Source: Pseudoalteromonas ulvae UL12
GTDB lineage: Bacteria > Pseudomonadota > Gammaproteobacteria > Enterobacterales > Alteromonadaceae
Length of the DNA: 64,000 bases
Direction: 5' to 3'
NCBI RefSeq assembly: GCF_014925405.1
Contig: NZ_AQHJ01000035.1
Span: forward strand, 434,001 to 498,000
Of this stretch, positions 35,158 through 45,000 are shown one piece after another. The notes under the pieces were generated by a model. The model was given only the letters and a program-made list of their open reading frames with translations. It made no database searches and had not been told where the DNA came from. Position 1 is the first letter of the stretch, and each line of letters starts with the position of its first letter. The position numbers and the translations under genes were made by a program.

Positions 35158-36084
35158 TCACTGCTGTAAAATAAACCCTAAGCCAGAAGTGATAACGGCA
35201 ACTTGCGCCGCAATGCACTCTTGTGGTGTGGCAGTGGCGCTGTCTGGATAGACTTCTGTGGTGGTTTTATACGTCGCATTACTTAATCCGCCGCACAGTC
35301 CCAGTTTGGTTTTTGCGTAGTTAATCACCCCGAATTGCTCAAGTGGCGCGCCAATGATTTCACCCTTATCGTCAGCTGGTGCAATGTGCGTAACGTTAGC
35401 CACGCCAGCAATAATAGCGGCTTGGAACTCTGCTTGTGGGTTTTCACTGTCGCCGACTAAATAAAAGCCGTCGGGGATGTTCCAGTTATCGTGGGTTTGG
35501 GCATCGCGAGCGGCCAGAGCGGGACGAAACTCTGTGTTGTCAGAGTCAGTGGTTTCATGTAAGTCAAAATGCGCCACTAAATCGACCCCTAACTCCTTGA
35601 CCATTTTCATCAATGCCACAGATTCTTGCGCTGGGCTATTGGCATAAAAAGAACGATTCGGATCGGTTGCAGTTGGATTCCAGCGATTGATGGTTTCATA
35701 TCCCCAAGGGCTGACACACGGTGCAATCACGATATTAAACGCATCAGCGTATTGTGCGGCGGCCGTTTTCGCAAAAGCCAAAGCACCATGCACACCGCTG
35801 GTTTCGTAGCCATGAACACCACCTGTGACTAGCACCGTTGGCTTATCGGCTTGCCATACGGTGGGTTTTATCACAAACAATGGGTAATGTGTGGTGGCAG
35901 GAGCCAGCTCCGGATACGCTAACTCGCCATATTGTTCAACAGTAAACTCAGAACGAAGCGCATCAATTTGGCTAACAACATCATCAAAATAGCTGCGTTT
36001 CACCGCTTGTAATGCCAGCCATTGTTGTTTTTCTGTCTCGCCCCACTTTACGCCAGCAGTGCCAATTGTTGAAACTTGAGTCAT
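35158..36084 (-). CDS. M14 family metallocarboxypeptidase (aspartoacylase-like)
   Basis: 308 residues, no signal peptide. Zinc site HGYE in GGVHGYETSGVHGAL and the second His in VAHFDLHETTDSD; DPNRSFY (Asn-Arg substrate clamp) lies between. Such short M14 proteins resemble succinylglutamate desuccinylase/aspartoacylase and Zn-carboxypeptidases and cleave a small peptide or N-acyl amino acid. Exact substrate unknown. Single gene. Confidence 0.85.
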   Translation of the reverse strand: MTQVSTIGTAGVKWGETEKQQWLALQAVKRSYFDDVVSQIDALRSEFTVEQYGELAYPELAPATTHYPLFVIKPTVWQADKPTVLVTGGVHGYETSGVHGALAFAKTAAAQYADAFNIVIAPCVSPWGYETINRWNPTATDPNRSFYANSPAQESVALMKMVKELGVDLVAHFDLHETTDSDNTEFRPALAARDAQTHDNWNIPDGFYLVGDSENPQAEFQAAIIAGVANVTHIAPADDKGEIIGAPLEQFGVINYAKTKLGLCGGLSNATYKTTTEVYPDSATATPQECIAAQVAVITSGLGFILQQ

Positions 36085-36372
36085 GTATTTACCTTAAAAA
36101 ATAGATGATTAAAAAACTAATCAGGAAGTAAAAGCGTTGAATGCGCAGCATAAAGGCTGTGCTTGTTGATAGCAACGTTAGAAGGTTATTTTGTATAAAA
36201 TCTGCGATAGGCCACAGGAGAGAGTGCTTGAGATGACTTTGATAAAGTGCCGTTGTTATCCGGCGTCTGATGACAAGGCCGGTAAAGTATGATTTTATTG
36301 CTCAAATACACAATTGAGTCAGTTAGGATCTCTCGGTGTGTTCTACCGTTTGGTTAAGTATCAGGAGTAAGG

Positions 36373-36798
36373 GTGATTTCATTTCAAACAACGGCTAATT
36401 TAGCTCAGTCAGCTCAAATGACATTCGATAATATGCGAGTGTATTACCAACATTACTCAGTTGACTGGGAAGTCAGTAAAATCTGCGAGCAAATCGAAGG
36501 ATTAGAAAATTGGGACATTTTGTACAGTGATCAGGTTGTCGGTGCTATTCGTTTAGCATTTGATGACAGTGGTTGCTACATACGTGACTTACAAGTCAGC
36601 CCAGCATTTCAAAATAAAGGCATGGGTGCACAGGCCTTAGCTTATGTTGAAACGTTGGCGAAACAAGCGGGCGTGAAACAACTTCGGCTGCGGGTGTTTA
36701 AAATTAGCCCTGCGGTGCATTTGTATCAACGTAATGGATTTGTGCTAGATAGTGAAGAAGATAATTTCTTTTACCTGTCAAAAACGCTCGGTGAATAA
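36373..36798 (+). CDS. GNAT N-acetyltransferase
   Basis: 141 residues, one GNAT domain: VGAIRLAFDDSGCYIRDLQV, then the acetyl-CoA loop QNKGMGAQAL and LYQRNGFV. Starts GTG at 36373 or one of the close alternatives; AGGAGTAAGG precedes. Substrate unknown. An imperfect hairpin at 36854-36880 may end the transcript. Confidence 0.8.
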   Translation: MISFQTTANLAQSAQMTFDNMRVYYQHYSVDWEVSKICEQIEGLENWDILYSDQVVGAIRLAFDDSGCYIRDLQVSPAFQNKGMGAQALAYVETLAKQAGVKQLRLRVFKISPAVHLYQRNGFVLDSEEDNFFYLSKTLGE

Positions 36799-36889
36799 AT
36801 AATTCAGTCGATTATTTACACCGTAAAAATTTTTAGCTTAACTTCATTCACGGCGGTTCAACTTGCCTGAATTGGACCGCTTTGTATAA

Positions 36890-37191
36890 AATCGAAAAAA
36901 CCGCCACAGCTTCGCACAAAGTCAAACGTATGATGCGCTCTCTCGCCCTGAAATCACTTACTATCCACAAGGTGTTGACCAATTTAGTACTAAAAATACT
37001 TATAATGACCGAGGGTTTTTAACTGTAGTGGTGGTTTATTTACTGCACTTTTCGAGGGAAGTGATGTTGCTTACGAGTACAAATTGAAGTCCAAAAGTGA
37101 AGGTGAGTTTACCCTCATACAAAAAGAAAAAATAGATATTCAGTCTGGTTGTGGCAAAGTTAAAATAGGCTCTAAAGCCAGAATAAAATAG
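36890..37191 (+). pseudogene. Fragments of an Rhs/YD-repeat protein
   Basis: Open frame from 36890 reads QTYDALSRPEITYYPQG and STKNTYNDRGFLT, matching YD-repeat units (YDALGRP...TYNARGYL) of Rhs-type polymorphic toxins. It is then followed by VVVVYLLH, unlike Rhs, to TGA at 37085. In another frame, 37024-37191 reads on as CSGGLFTALFEGSDVAYEYK and KIGSKARIK, indicating a frameshift near 37017-37024. No start or upstream gene body. Only a short relic of a cell-surface or injected toxin. Confidence 0.75.
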
Positions 37192-37244
37192 GCTCTAAAG
37201 CCAGAATAATAGGCTCTAAAGCCAGAATAAAATAGGCTCTGAAA
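37161..37244 (+). repeat. Tandem 23-bp repeat, 3.7 copies
   Basis: TAAAATAGGCTCTAAAGCCAGAA at 37161-37183, 37184-37206, a 21-bp version lacking AA at 37207-37227, and a partial copy to 37244. GGCTCTAAAGCC is itself palindromic, so each unit can form a small hairpin. The first copy ends the Rhs-derived frame. The gap up to 37334 holds no gene. Confidence 0.95.
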
Positions 37245-37334
37245 ATAAATTGTAAGCCTAGCTAGTAGATATATATTTTATCTTTACAATCTTTTATTAA
37301 TCAGTGTTCAAGTATCTATCGTTAAAATTATAAG

Positions 37335-37366
37335 AGAAATAATGGACACCCACTCCAATTTGCATG
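37335..37366 (+). repeat. 32-bp motif, copy A (RAYT/REP element end)
   Basis: AGAAATAATGGACACCCACT followed by CCAATTTGCATG; 31 of 32 bases equal 38241-38272 in the same orientation. Copy B leads into a transposase start, so this copy is probably the end of a former element. Confidence 0.85.
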
Positions 37367-37388
37367 CAATAAATATTTTAAATTATTA

Positions 37389-37802
37389 ATGGAAGAAGGT
37401 TTACATCAGCAAGCTATTAACTTAACAATAAATTACTTTGGAATAGATGTTTTAGATAAGGGGAAATTTTGGTATCCCGAATTCTCATCTAAATTGAATG
37501 ATTATGGTATTGTAAAAAATGGAAGAATACTTATCGGTCGTGATGCTTTTGAAAGTTTATCAGTATTAGGTTCAACTATTTATCATGAAATACAGCATGT
37601 CAAGTTTGGTTCTGTTTCTGGACTTGAATATCAGGGGGAAACATTATATATGATGGAAATGCGCGCATATCAAGCATAGCTTGATTCAGCAGGCCGTTTC
37701 GGGATAAATACTGAAAATATAGATTTTATTAAAAATAGAAGAGCTACTTTTTGTAGTTACACTAGCCAAGCAACTTTAGACAGTCAAGGTTTATCATGCT
37801 AA
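37389..37802 (+). pseudogene. Rhs-CT-like zinc metallopeptidase toxin domain, stop at 37677
   Basis: In one frame from ATG 37389 (open back to 37326) the sequence gives about 137 codons, broken only by TAG at 37677. STIYHEIQHVKFG carries HExxH (His66, His70), the zincin motif, and MEMRAYQA-LDSAG supplies a Glu that may be the third ligand. This resembles the metallopeptidase toxin domains at the C-terminus of Rhs and other polymorphic toxins. After the TAG the frame continues as LDSAGRFGINTENIDF...TLDSQGLSC. The terminal stop TAA overlaps the start of the next gene (ATGCTAA), as in toxin-immunity pairs. Nearby YD-repeat remnants support the assignment. Confidence 0.7.
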
Positions 37803-38233
37803 GAAAAATATTTTACTATTTACTATTTATTATACCTACTTTCGTTTTTAGTAATGAATTTTAAGTTAGCATTTTAGAAGAAAGTGATAAGCTTAAACTA
37901 TTGATTGGAAATACTTCTCAAGATCCAATTTTAATGGAATCTAGGCTTGTTATTACAGACTGTTCGTTTATCGGAAATTTATGTTTTAAAGCAATGGATG
38001 ATAAGGGAAATGAATTGAATATACTTTATTTTTCTCCAAACTTTGACACAACATTCAAAGATAGATATTGGTTAAAACCAAATAAAATTATTGGCTTATA
38101 TATATTAAAGGAAGATCTAAGTTTAATGTTATCACTCAAGAAAAAATCGAAGATTACGCTTCAGTTTCTTTATCATAATAAATCAAACGATAATGTATTT
38201 AAATCTATTCCAATAAAAGTTAATTTGCCATAG
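37796..38233 (+). pseudogene. Immunity-like exported protein, stop at 37862
   Basis: ATG 37796 overlaps the toxin stop. MLRKIFYYLLFIIPTFVFSN is a clear signal peptide; TAA at 37862 breaks the frame, which then continues unchanged for 123 codons (LLIGNTSQDPILMESRLVIT ... NKIIGLYILKEDLSL ... SIPIKVNLP). Beta-rich small periplasmic domain. By position it should be the cognate immunity protein of the zincin toxin, acting in the periplasm. A TTG-initiated shorter form from 37901 would lack the signal peptide. Confidence 0.65.
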
Positions 38234-38240
38234 TTTAAAA

Positions 38241-38374
38241 AGAAATAATGGACACCCACTCCAGTTTGCATGTTGGGGTGGTTTGTCTAAGCTTTAGTTT
38301 CTTCAAAATCATTTCAAATTCTAAGTTCAAGGAGTGAACGATGGGATTAGCAAGGAAGCGGCAAATCGCTTTTT
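38241..38374 (+). mobile_element. 5' end of a REP-associated (Y1) transposase element
   Basis: Begins with the 32-bp motif (copy B), followed by TTGGGGTGG that can pair imperfectly with CCCACTCC as a REP-like hairpin. AAGGAG precedes ATG 38341, which encodes MGLARKRQI and then departs (AF-stop). MGLARKRQI is, as far as I remember, the usual start of REP-associated tyrosine transposases of Shewanella, Alteromonas and relatives. The rest is missing, so this is a truncated element. Confidence 0.5.
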
Positions 38375-38563
38375 GACTAGCACAAGCTTTTCAATTTCAT
38401 TAACATCGCAATCGAGATGATCTTCGCACCGAAAGATAATTTTTTTGCCAATAGTGTTTGGTCTATCAGGGGACGGTGCAACTATCTCAGTGCTAATATC
38501 GACATGCTTTTTATGACAGGCAGAGCTTTCAGTATTGTGAAAGTCAATTATGTTTGTCGGCAT
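38327..38563 (-). CDS. Possible truncated small protein, unknown
   Basis: 78 codons starting MPTNIIDFHNTESSACHKKH and containing VDISTEIVAPSPDRPNTIGK and FRCEDHLDCDVNEIEKLV. Composition and codon use look protein-like, better than the overlapping plus-strand frame. Its last codons run into the transposase remnant, so the true C-terminus was probably lost when that element landed near 38370. No clear ribosome binding site; function unknown. Confidence 0.4.
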   Translation of the reverse strand: MPTNIIDFHNTESSACHKKHVDISTEIVAPSPDRPNTIGKKIIFRCEDHLDCDVNEIEKLVLVKKRFAASLLIPSFTP

Positions 38564-38625
38564 GATTTATGGCACATTTTATTTTTGACATTCTTTTTGA
38601 GAAATTTTTTGGAGTATATTGTTGA

Positions 38626-38919
38626 ATGTTTTCTGCTGAGTTATCAATTATTTTATTGAATCTGGTGATTATTTTAGTCGCTTATCTGTCTGTTTATCCG
38701 AAGTTGGCTGGGAACAGTTTTAATAAAATTTCATTTTATGATTTGTTTACCTCGGGCTTTGCATTTTTTGTGGTGGGTTCGCAATATTGGGGTTCAGAGC
38801 GTTTGTTTAATCTGTTTATAATCGACGTGAACTGGTTTTGGTTTACGCTGGTGACATTTGCGATTATCGAAATACCAGTGGTGCTTTGGTATATCAAAAA
38901 ACATAAGGTTAAGATCTAA
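38626..38919 (+). CDS. Small membrane protein, three helices
   Basis: 97 residues preceded by TTGGAG at 11 bases. Three hydrophobic segments (LSIILLNLVIILVAYLSVY; LFTSGFAFFVVGSQYW; FWFTLVTFAIIEIPVVLWYI) and a basic end. No family recognised. Terminator follows. Confidence 0.65.
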   Translation: MFSAELSIILLNLVIILVAYLSVYPKLAGNSFNKISFYDLFTSGFAFFVVGSQYWGSERLFNLFIIDVNWFWFTLVTFAIIEIPVVLWYIKKHKVKI

Positions 38920-38977
38920 CTGTTTAAGCTCATTGCTGATGGGGTAATAGCAGCGACTTTTAAGGCCGAATAGATAA

Positions 38978-39005
38978 AAAACAACCCGCTAAAGCGGGTT
39001 GTTTT
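38978..39005. terminator. Bidirectional terminator
   Basis: AAAACAACCCGCT, loop AA, AGCGGGTTGTTTT, between the small membrane protein and the convergent pepO-like gene. Confidence 0.85.
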
Positions 39006-39068
39006 ATTTGTGCAATAGATAACTCATCGAGGTTGATAAAACCAATCAATGAGTCTCACTACTTTGCT

Positions 39069-41138
39069 TTACCAAATACGAACACGTTGATCTTCTGGAA
39101 GATATAACGCATCGCCTGGTTGCACATTAAATGCTTTGTACCATGCATCGTGATTACGTGGTGCTTGGGCTCTGAAGCGACCTGGCGCATGAGTACCGGC
39201 GCGAAGCTGGTTTAACATGCTTTGTTCAGTACGTTTTTCTTTCCACACTTGTGCCCATGCGAGGAAGAAGCGTTGGTCACCGGTTAATCCGTCGATAATT
39301 GGCGCTTCTTTACCGTCTAAGCTCAGCTGGTATGCGTGATACGCCATCGCGAGGCCACCCACATCGCCAATGTTTTCACCTAAGCTGTTACGACCATTAA
39401 CAAAGTTGCCTTCAATGGGTTCGTATTGGCTGTACTGTGCAGCTAACTGGTCGGCTTTTGCATCGAACGCAGCGCGATCTGAATCTGTCCACCAGTTACG
39501 CTGAATCCCTTGCGCATCTGATTTTGAACCTTGATCATCAAAACCATGGCCCATCTCGTGGCCAATCACGGCACCAATGCCACCGTAGTTCACCGCTGGA
39601 TCAGCATTTGGATCGAAAAATGGCGGTTGTAAAATTGCTGCAGGGAACACAATTTCGTTGAATGAGCTGTTGTAGTAAGCGTTCACTCTTTGTGGTGTCA
39701 TGCCCCAGCGATTGCGATCAGTTTTTTGGAGCTCTCTTGCGACATCTTGTGCTTGGAAGAACTCACGCATGTTTTTGATGTTGCCCATTAGGTCATTATT
39801 CGTAATGGTTAAACCATCAAACGACTGCCATTCATCTGGATAACCAATTTTAGGTACGAATGCCGCCAGTTTCGCGCGTGCGTTCACTTTCGTTTCTGCG
39901 CCCATCCAATCTAGGTTATCAATACGCTCGCCTAATGCTGTGCGAAGGTTTTCGACTAGCTCAGACATTTGTTGTTTTGATGACTCAGGGAAATAACGAC
40001 TCACATAAACTTTACCAATGGCAAAACCTAGGGATTCCGTGCCTGACATTTGGCTAATTGCACGTTTCCAGCGAGGACGCGGCTCTTGTTGACCACTGAG
40101 CTCTTTGCCGTAAAAAGCAAAGTTGGTGTTGAAGATGTCTTCCGATAATAAGCCTGCATTACCGCTAAGTGCATGGTAAGTCAGGTAATCTTTCCAGACT
40201 GCGATATCTTGGTTATTGATCAGATCAATCATGGCTTTGATTGGCTCTGGTTGTGATACATTAAGTTGTGGCACTTGGTAGCCAGTTTGCTCAAAGTATA
40301 CGTCCCAGTTAAAGCCTGGGTAGTTAGTCGCTAAGTCTGTACGGGCAATTTGGTTAAGGGTTAAGTCGCGGTTACGGCGCTTTTCTCGTGGCCAATGACC
40401 TTGTGCAATTTGTGTCTCTAGTGCCAAGATTGCTTGTGCGCGCTCAGTGCCATTGTCAATACCGGCAAATTTCAGCATGTCTGCGATATGCGCAACGTAG
40501 GCAGCACGTGTCTTAACAAAACGTTCTGCATCTTCTAGGTAATAAGAACGATCTGGCAAGCCTAACCCGCCTGCGCCTAATGACATTTCGTATTTATTAG
40601 GGTCTAAACGGTTAAACCACATGCCGCCACCAATTGGTGTTCTTACGCCGTTTAACCACGACTGGCCAAATACAGCTGTTAGATCATCCGTGGTCTTGAC
40701 CGCATTGATTTGTGTTAAGAGTGCTTTGATTGGTGAAACACCTAATTTATTTAACGTCTCGGTGTCCATGTAAGCGTTATAAAAATCAGCAATCATTTGC
40801 TCTTCAGCATTAAGATCGCTGCGAGCTGCAATTTCTTCAATGATGACTTTTACACGTTCTTCACTGCGCTCAGCAAGACCTGCAAATGCACCGTAACGTG
40901 TTTTATCGGCCGGCATGACATAGTTGTCGTACCAAGTACCACTGGCATACATAAAAAAGTCATCGCCTGGTTTAATCGCTTCGTTACGCGCGGTTAAATC
41001 AACACCAAAGCTGCCTAACTCTGCTTTTGCAGGCGCGGCTGTTTCTTGTTTGGTAGGTTGTTTCGCGGTTTGCTCTGGTTGTGAACAACCAGCCATAAAT
41101 GTTGCAGCTAAGGCAGCTGCAATTAAATTCTTTTTCAT
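39069..41138 (-). CDS. pepO: M13 family metallopeptidase (PepO/neprilysin-like) lipoprotein
   Basis: 689 residues. Signal peptide with lipobox FMAGC (Cys18), so a lipoprotein facing the periplasm. M13 N-terminal cap domain (PGDDFFMYASGTWYDN) and C-terminal catalytic domain with AVIGHEMGHGFDDQGS (HExxH), ENIGDVGGLAMAY (third ligand ExxxD) and NHDAWYKAFNVQPGD near the end. Cleaves oligopeptides on the amino side of hydrophobic residues. Full length. Single gene; the 354-bp gap 41139-41492 upstream holds its promoter and nothing else that I see. Confidence 0.94.
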   Translation of the reverse strand: MKKNLIAAALAATFMAGCSQPEQTAKQPTKQETAAPAKAELGSFGVDLTARNEAIKPGDDFFMYASGTWYDNYVMPADKTRYGAFAGLAERSEERVKVIIEEIAARSDLNAEEQMIADFYNAYMDTETLNKLGVSPIKALLTQINAVKTTDDLTAVFGQSWLNGVRTPIGGGMWFNRLDPNKYEMSLGAGGLGLPDRSYYLEDAERFVKTRAAYVAHIADMLKFAGIDNGTERAQAILALETQIAQGHWPREKRRNRDLTLNQIARTDLATNYPGFNWDVYFEQTGYQVPQLNVSQPEPIKAMIDLINNQDIAVWKDYLTYHALSGNAGLLSEDIFNTNFAFYGKELSGQQEPRPRWKRAISQMSGTESLGFAIGKVYVSRYFPESSKQQMSELVENLRTALGERIDNLDWMGAETKVNARAKLAAFVPKIGYPDEWQSFDGLTITNNDLMGNIKNMREFFQAQDVARELQKTDRNRWGMTPQRVNAYYNSSFNEIVFPAAILQPPFFDPNADPAVNYGGIGAVIGHEMGHGFDDQGSKSDAQGIQRNWWTDSDRAAFDAKADQLAAQYSQYEPIEGNFVNGRNSLGENIGDVGGLAMAYHAYQLSLDGKEAPIIDGLTGDQRFFLAWAQVWKEKRTEQSMLNQLRAGTHAPGRFRAQAPRNHDAWYKAFNVQPGDALYLPEDQRVRIW

Positions 41139-41492
41139 TGGGTTCCCTTGAATGTTAATTATTATAAATTAGGTACTATTGTGACCCTGAACAGTTACCT
41201 TCCGATTCTTATTGATATTTCTTTTCGAGGCAATGCTTTTGAGGTGAATGGCTACCTGAGTAGATAAAGTGAGGATGACTCTTTATTAAGGTCAACCCTT
41301 TGTGTCTCTTATCCTGATGATTTTCATTTCGACTAATTTAGAGATAAACAACCGACCGATGCGGGGAGTGATAACTTATAAATTCACCTTGGTTGCTAAG
41401 TTGAGAGTTTTTTAAACAATCAAGATGAGGGGGCCAGAGCGATCCCCTGTTAACTTTGCATCGTATTGATGAAAGTTTGGTAGGAGAAAGAC
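41139..41492. other. Gene-free gap
   Basis: Divergent promoter region between the M13 peptidase and a small DUF6482-type gene. No repeat or hairpin of note was found. Confidence 0.5.
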
Positions 41493-41789
41493 ATGAAACT
41501 CAGTAAATTAGAACAATATTTTGAGGTCGAAAAACTTGTTTTTCATTCTCTCGATTTAGCTCTTTATAACGTCAGTGCGGTTGTCGAAGGGCAAGAATAC
41601 ATGATAACGGATGAAAAAAATCAGCGTTTGAAAAGCCATAACTTATTGTCTTTGCAGCAGCTTTGTCAGCACGTCAAAGCTAAAAAACAAGTGGTACGTC
41701 AATCAAGCCCGTATGATGAAATGGTCGGCGGACCAGTAAAAATAAATAATGAATTAGAAGTGTCGCTTGGAGATAACAAATTATATTGA
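41493..41789 (+). CDS. DUF6482-type small protein
   Basis: 98 residues, preceded by AGGAG. The layout LVFHSLDLALYNVSAVVEG, YMITDEKNQRLKSHNLLSLQ, VVRQSSPYDEMVGGPV and LEVSLG agrees with the small cytoplasmic DUF6482 family common in Vibrio and Shewanella, as I remember it. Function unknown. Followed by a 267-bp gap before the TonB receptor. Confidence 0.65.
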   Translation: MKLSKLEQYFEVEKLVFHSLDLALYNVSAVVEGQEYMITDEKNQRLKSHNLLSLQQLCQHVKAKKQVVRQSSPYDEMVGGPVKINNELEVSLGDNKLY

Positions 41790-42056
41790 ACAACGTGAGC
41801 GACTCTTCAGTGATCAGTTCAGCAAGCTGAAGAATGGTTCGTAGCCTTGTTTGTGTTCGAATCATTCTTGTTTTATTACACTTTAGTCTACTTTAATCCG
41901 CCGTTTGTCCCTAAAATGTTTTAAAATTGTTTCCTTTTTGTTACTTTTTTGTCTGTGGAACTTTAATTGGTATTCAAGTGTGTAATCATTATACTCAGAC
42001 TTGTGAGGTTATCATGTTGTTTTACATCACTTTAATAACAATAAGATGGGAACATT

Positions 42057-45000
42057 ATGAAAGTAAAATGGACATTTAAGCGTTCAATGACAGCGCTGGC
42101 AGTGGCATCGTGTTTATGCACACTGCCTCAAGCTTATGCTAATAATGCATTTGGTTCGGTGTATGGGAAAGCTGAATCCGGCGTAGTAATAACCATTAAA
42201 AATGAGAATACCGGGCTATCTAGGCAAGTGACTGTTGGCGCTGATGGGCGTTTTAATATTAAAAACTTACCCGTTGGGCGTTACTCGGTAATTGATAATA
42301 AAGGTAACTCAGCGCAAGTTGCAGTGAATGTTGGCACAGGTTCGAATATTACATTACTGCAAGAAGGGCCTGAACGTATCACTGTGGTTGGTGCGCGAGT
42401 CGCTTCAATAGATACCACGTCAGTAGAATCGACCAGTGTGTTTTCCGCCGATGACTTTGAGTTATTACCTGTTGGCCGTGATTTAACTTCGGTCGCTTTA
42501 TTAGCGCCTGGTACAGTGAAAGGTGATTCAGGATTTGGCAACCTGGCTTCATTTGGTGGTTCGTCTGTGGCTGAAAATGGTTATTACCTTAATGGTTTTG
42601 ATATCACAGATAACCGTAAGCTACTTTCTTTTGCGAATATTCCTTTTGATGCCATTGCTTCACAACAAGTTAAAACCGGAGGATATGGCGCTGAGTATGG
42701 CCGCTCACTCGGTGGGGTGGTCAATCAAGTAACAAAATCAGGTACTAATGAGTGGCAATTTTCTGCGTCCATTCATACTAACCTTGATGCACTTCGTGCA
42801 GAGCCTAAAGATGTGAAAACCCGCAATGAAGACACATTAGCCGATCCGTATGGTGATCATTATCTAAAGTATCGAAAAGCCAATACCTATGATGCAACCA
42901 GTTATGTGCTCACCGCAGGCGGACCGTTAATTGAAGATAAATTATTTGTGTTTGCCACATTTGAAGGCTTTCACAATGAAGATAACTATTACTACAACGA
43001 TGAAAGTCTTAACGTAAAACGTAACTCTCCTCAAGGATTAGTAAAGCTTGATTGGTATTTAACAGACGACCATATTTTTGAATTCACTGGGGTGTATAAC
43101 AAAAAAATTGAAGACCGTATCATCTATGACAATCCGCATTCAATAGAAGATCCCGATTATCGCCTGACATATACGGGTCAACACGGAGAAGTGCGCCGTG
43201 AATTTGAACGTGAAAGTGGCGGTCATATCGCAATTGCGAAATATACTGGCGCAATTACGGATGATTTTTCATTATCTGTAATGTTAGGGGACTTGAAGTC
43301 CGTCAATGATAAAGATTCGCCTGAAGTACCCGATGGTGTCGATACCAGTTGTAATCGAATTTGGGATTCTCGCGATAACGCCCGTGGTTTAGTGCAACGC
43401 GGATGTTGGACACAAGGCACTGTGTCGATTTTAGATCCAGATACACCTGAAGAGTATTCAACCCGCACAGCAATCCGCATTGATGGAGAATATCAACTAG
43501 GTGATCACGCTATTCGCTTTGGTTTTGATGAAGAGCGTTTGTCTAGTGTCGACCGAGGTTGGGTTTATGTTGGGGATGATAGAAAGTACTACCGCTACTT
43601 CAAAGTAGGGGCACCCAATCACAGCTATACCAAAGTTAATGGTGTTGAACTAGAGCCCGGGCAAGAATATGTCCGTATTTGGGACGGCGCGAAATTATCT
43701 GCTGAATATAAATCAACAAACTCGGCTGTTTATATCGAGGATAGTTGGCAGTTTAATGACGATTTGATGTTATATGCAGGCCTACGATGGGAAAGCTTTA
43801 AAAACGAAAATGCCGATGGAGCGGCATTTGTGGATGCTAAAAATGAGCTGGCTCCAAGGTTAGGTTTTTCTTGGGATGTTGACGGTAATTCTGAGAAAAA
43901 ACTGTTTGCTAGCTTAGGCCGTTATTTCATTCCTGTACCTGGTAATACTAACGAGCGTTTGTCAGGAGTATCGTATCGCGATGTTTCTTATCATTATTTT
44001 GATGGTCAAGATCCTCGTACTTGGGTGCCGAACATCACTGGAGATATAGGCCAGGCGAATGTGGAAAATAAACAATCACCCAATCCGGGCTCTATTGTGG
44101 CACAAGATTTACGTCCTATGTTCCAAGATGAATTTATTTTAGGTTATCAGCAACAAATTGATGATGATTGGACGGTCGGGATCAAGGGGATCTACCGTAA
44201 AATTCAAAATGGTATGGATGATTTTTGTAGCCCGGGTGATATCTATCAGTGGGCCCTCGATCAAGGTTATACCGATATGGATTGGCACGATATACCAACT
44301 TGTATCGTCTTGAATCCAGGAGAAGATCTGGATTTCCAGGTAGACACGAATAATGATGATACCCTTGAAGATGTCGTGGTGCCAAATTCGTACTTAGGCC
44401 TACCTGAGTATGATCGTGATTATAAAGCTCTAGAATTGTCATTTAACCGTGGTTTTATTGATGGTTGGAACCTGGGTGGGTCGTATGTTTGGTCCAAATC
44501 ACAAGGGAATGTCGAAGGGTATGTAAACTCTGGTTTGGGCCAAGATGATCCGGGCATTACTCAAGACTTCGATCATCGTTTATTTCAAGAAAATACCTAT
44601 GGCTATACGCCTAATGACCGTCGCCATGCGTTTAAAGTCTATGGTTCGTATGAAGTGACGCCAGAAGTCATTATGTCAGTGAGCTTTAATGCGACCTCAG
44701 GTCAAGCTAAAAACTGTTTAGGTTATGTGCCGTATGAACAGTTTGAAGGGTACCCGTCAAATACACCTGAGGATATCACTTATGATCGCTTAGCCCGTTA
44801 CTCGGCGTCATCTTTTTATTGTCGAAATGAAAATGGTGAACGTGAGTTAACATCTAAGGGTCAGTATGGGCGCACACCTTGGACATTTAATACTGATTTA
44901 TCAGTTCGTTACACGCCAAAATGGGCTGGTGATAAATTAGCATTACGTGCGCGTTTACTTAATGTGTTTAATTCACAGCAAACGGTTGGATTGGAATCAC

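Noticed and set aside
37159..37244. CRISPR-like array suggested by the 23-bp repeats
   Set aside because: Repeats are directly adjacent without spacers, only 3.7 copies, and no cas genes are near.
38417..38659. 80-codon plus-strand frame (MIFAPKDNFFANS...)
   Set aside because: Antisense to the better-looking minus-strand ORF 38327-38563 and overlaps the next gene start.
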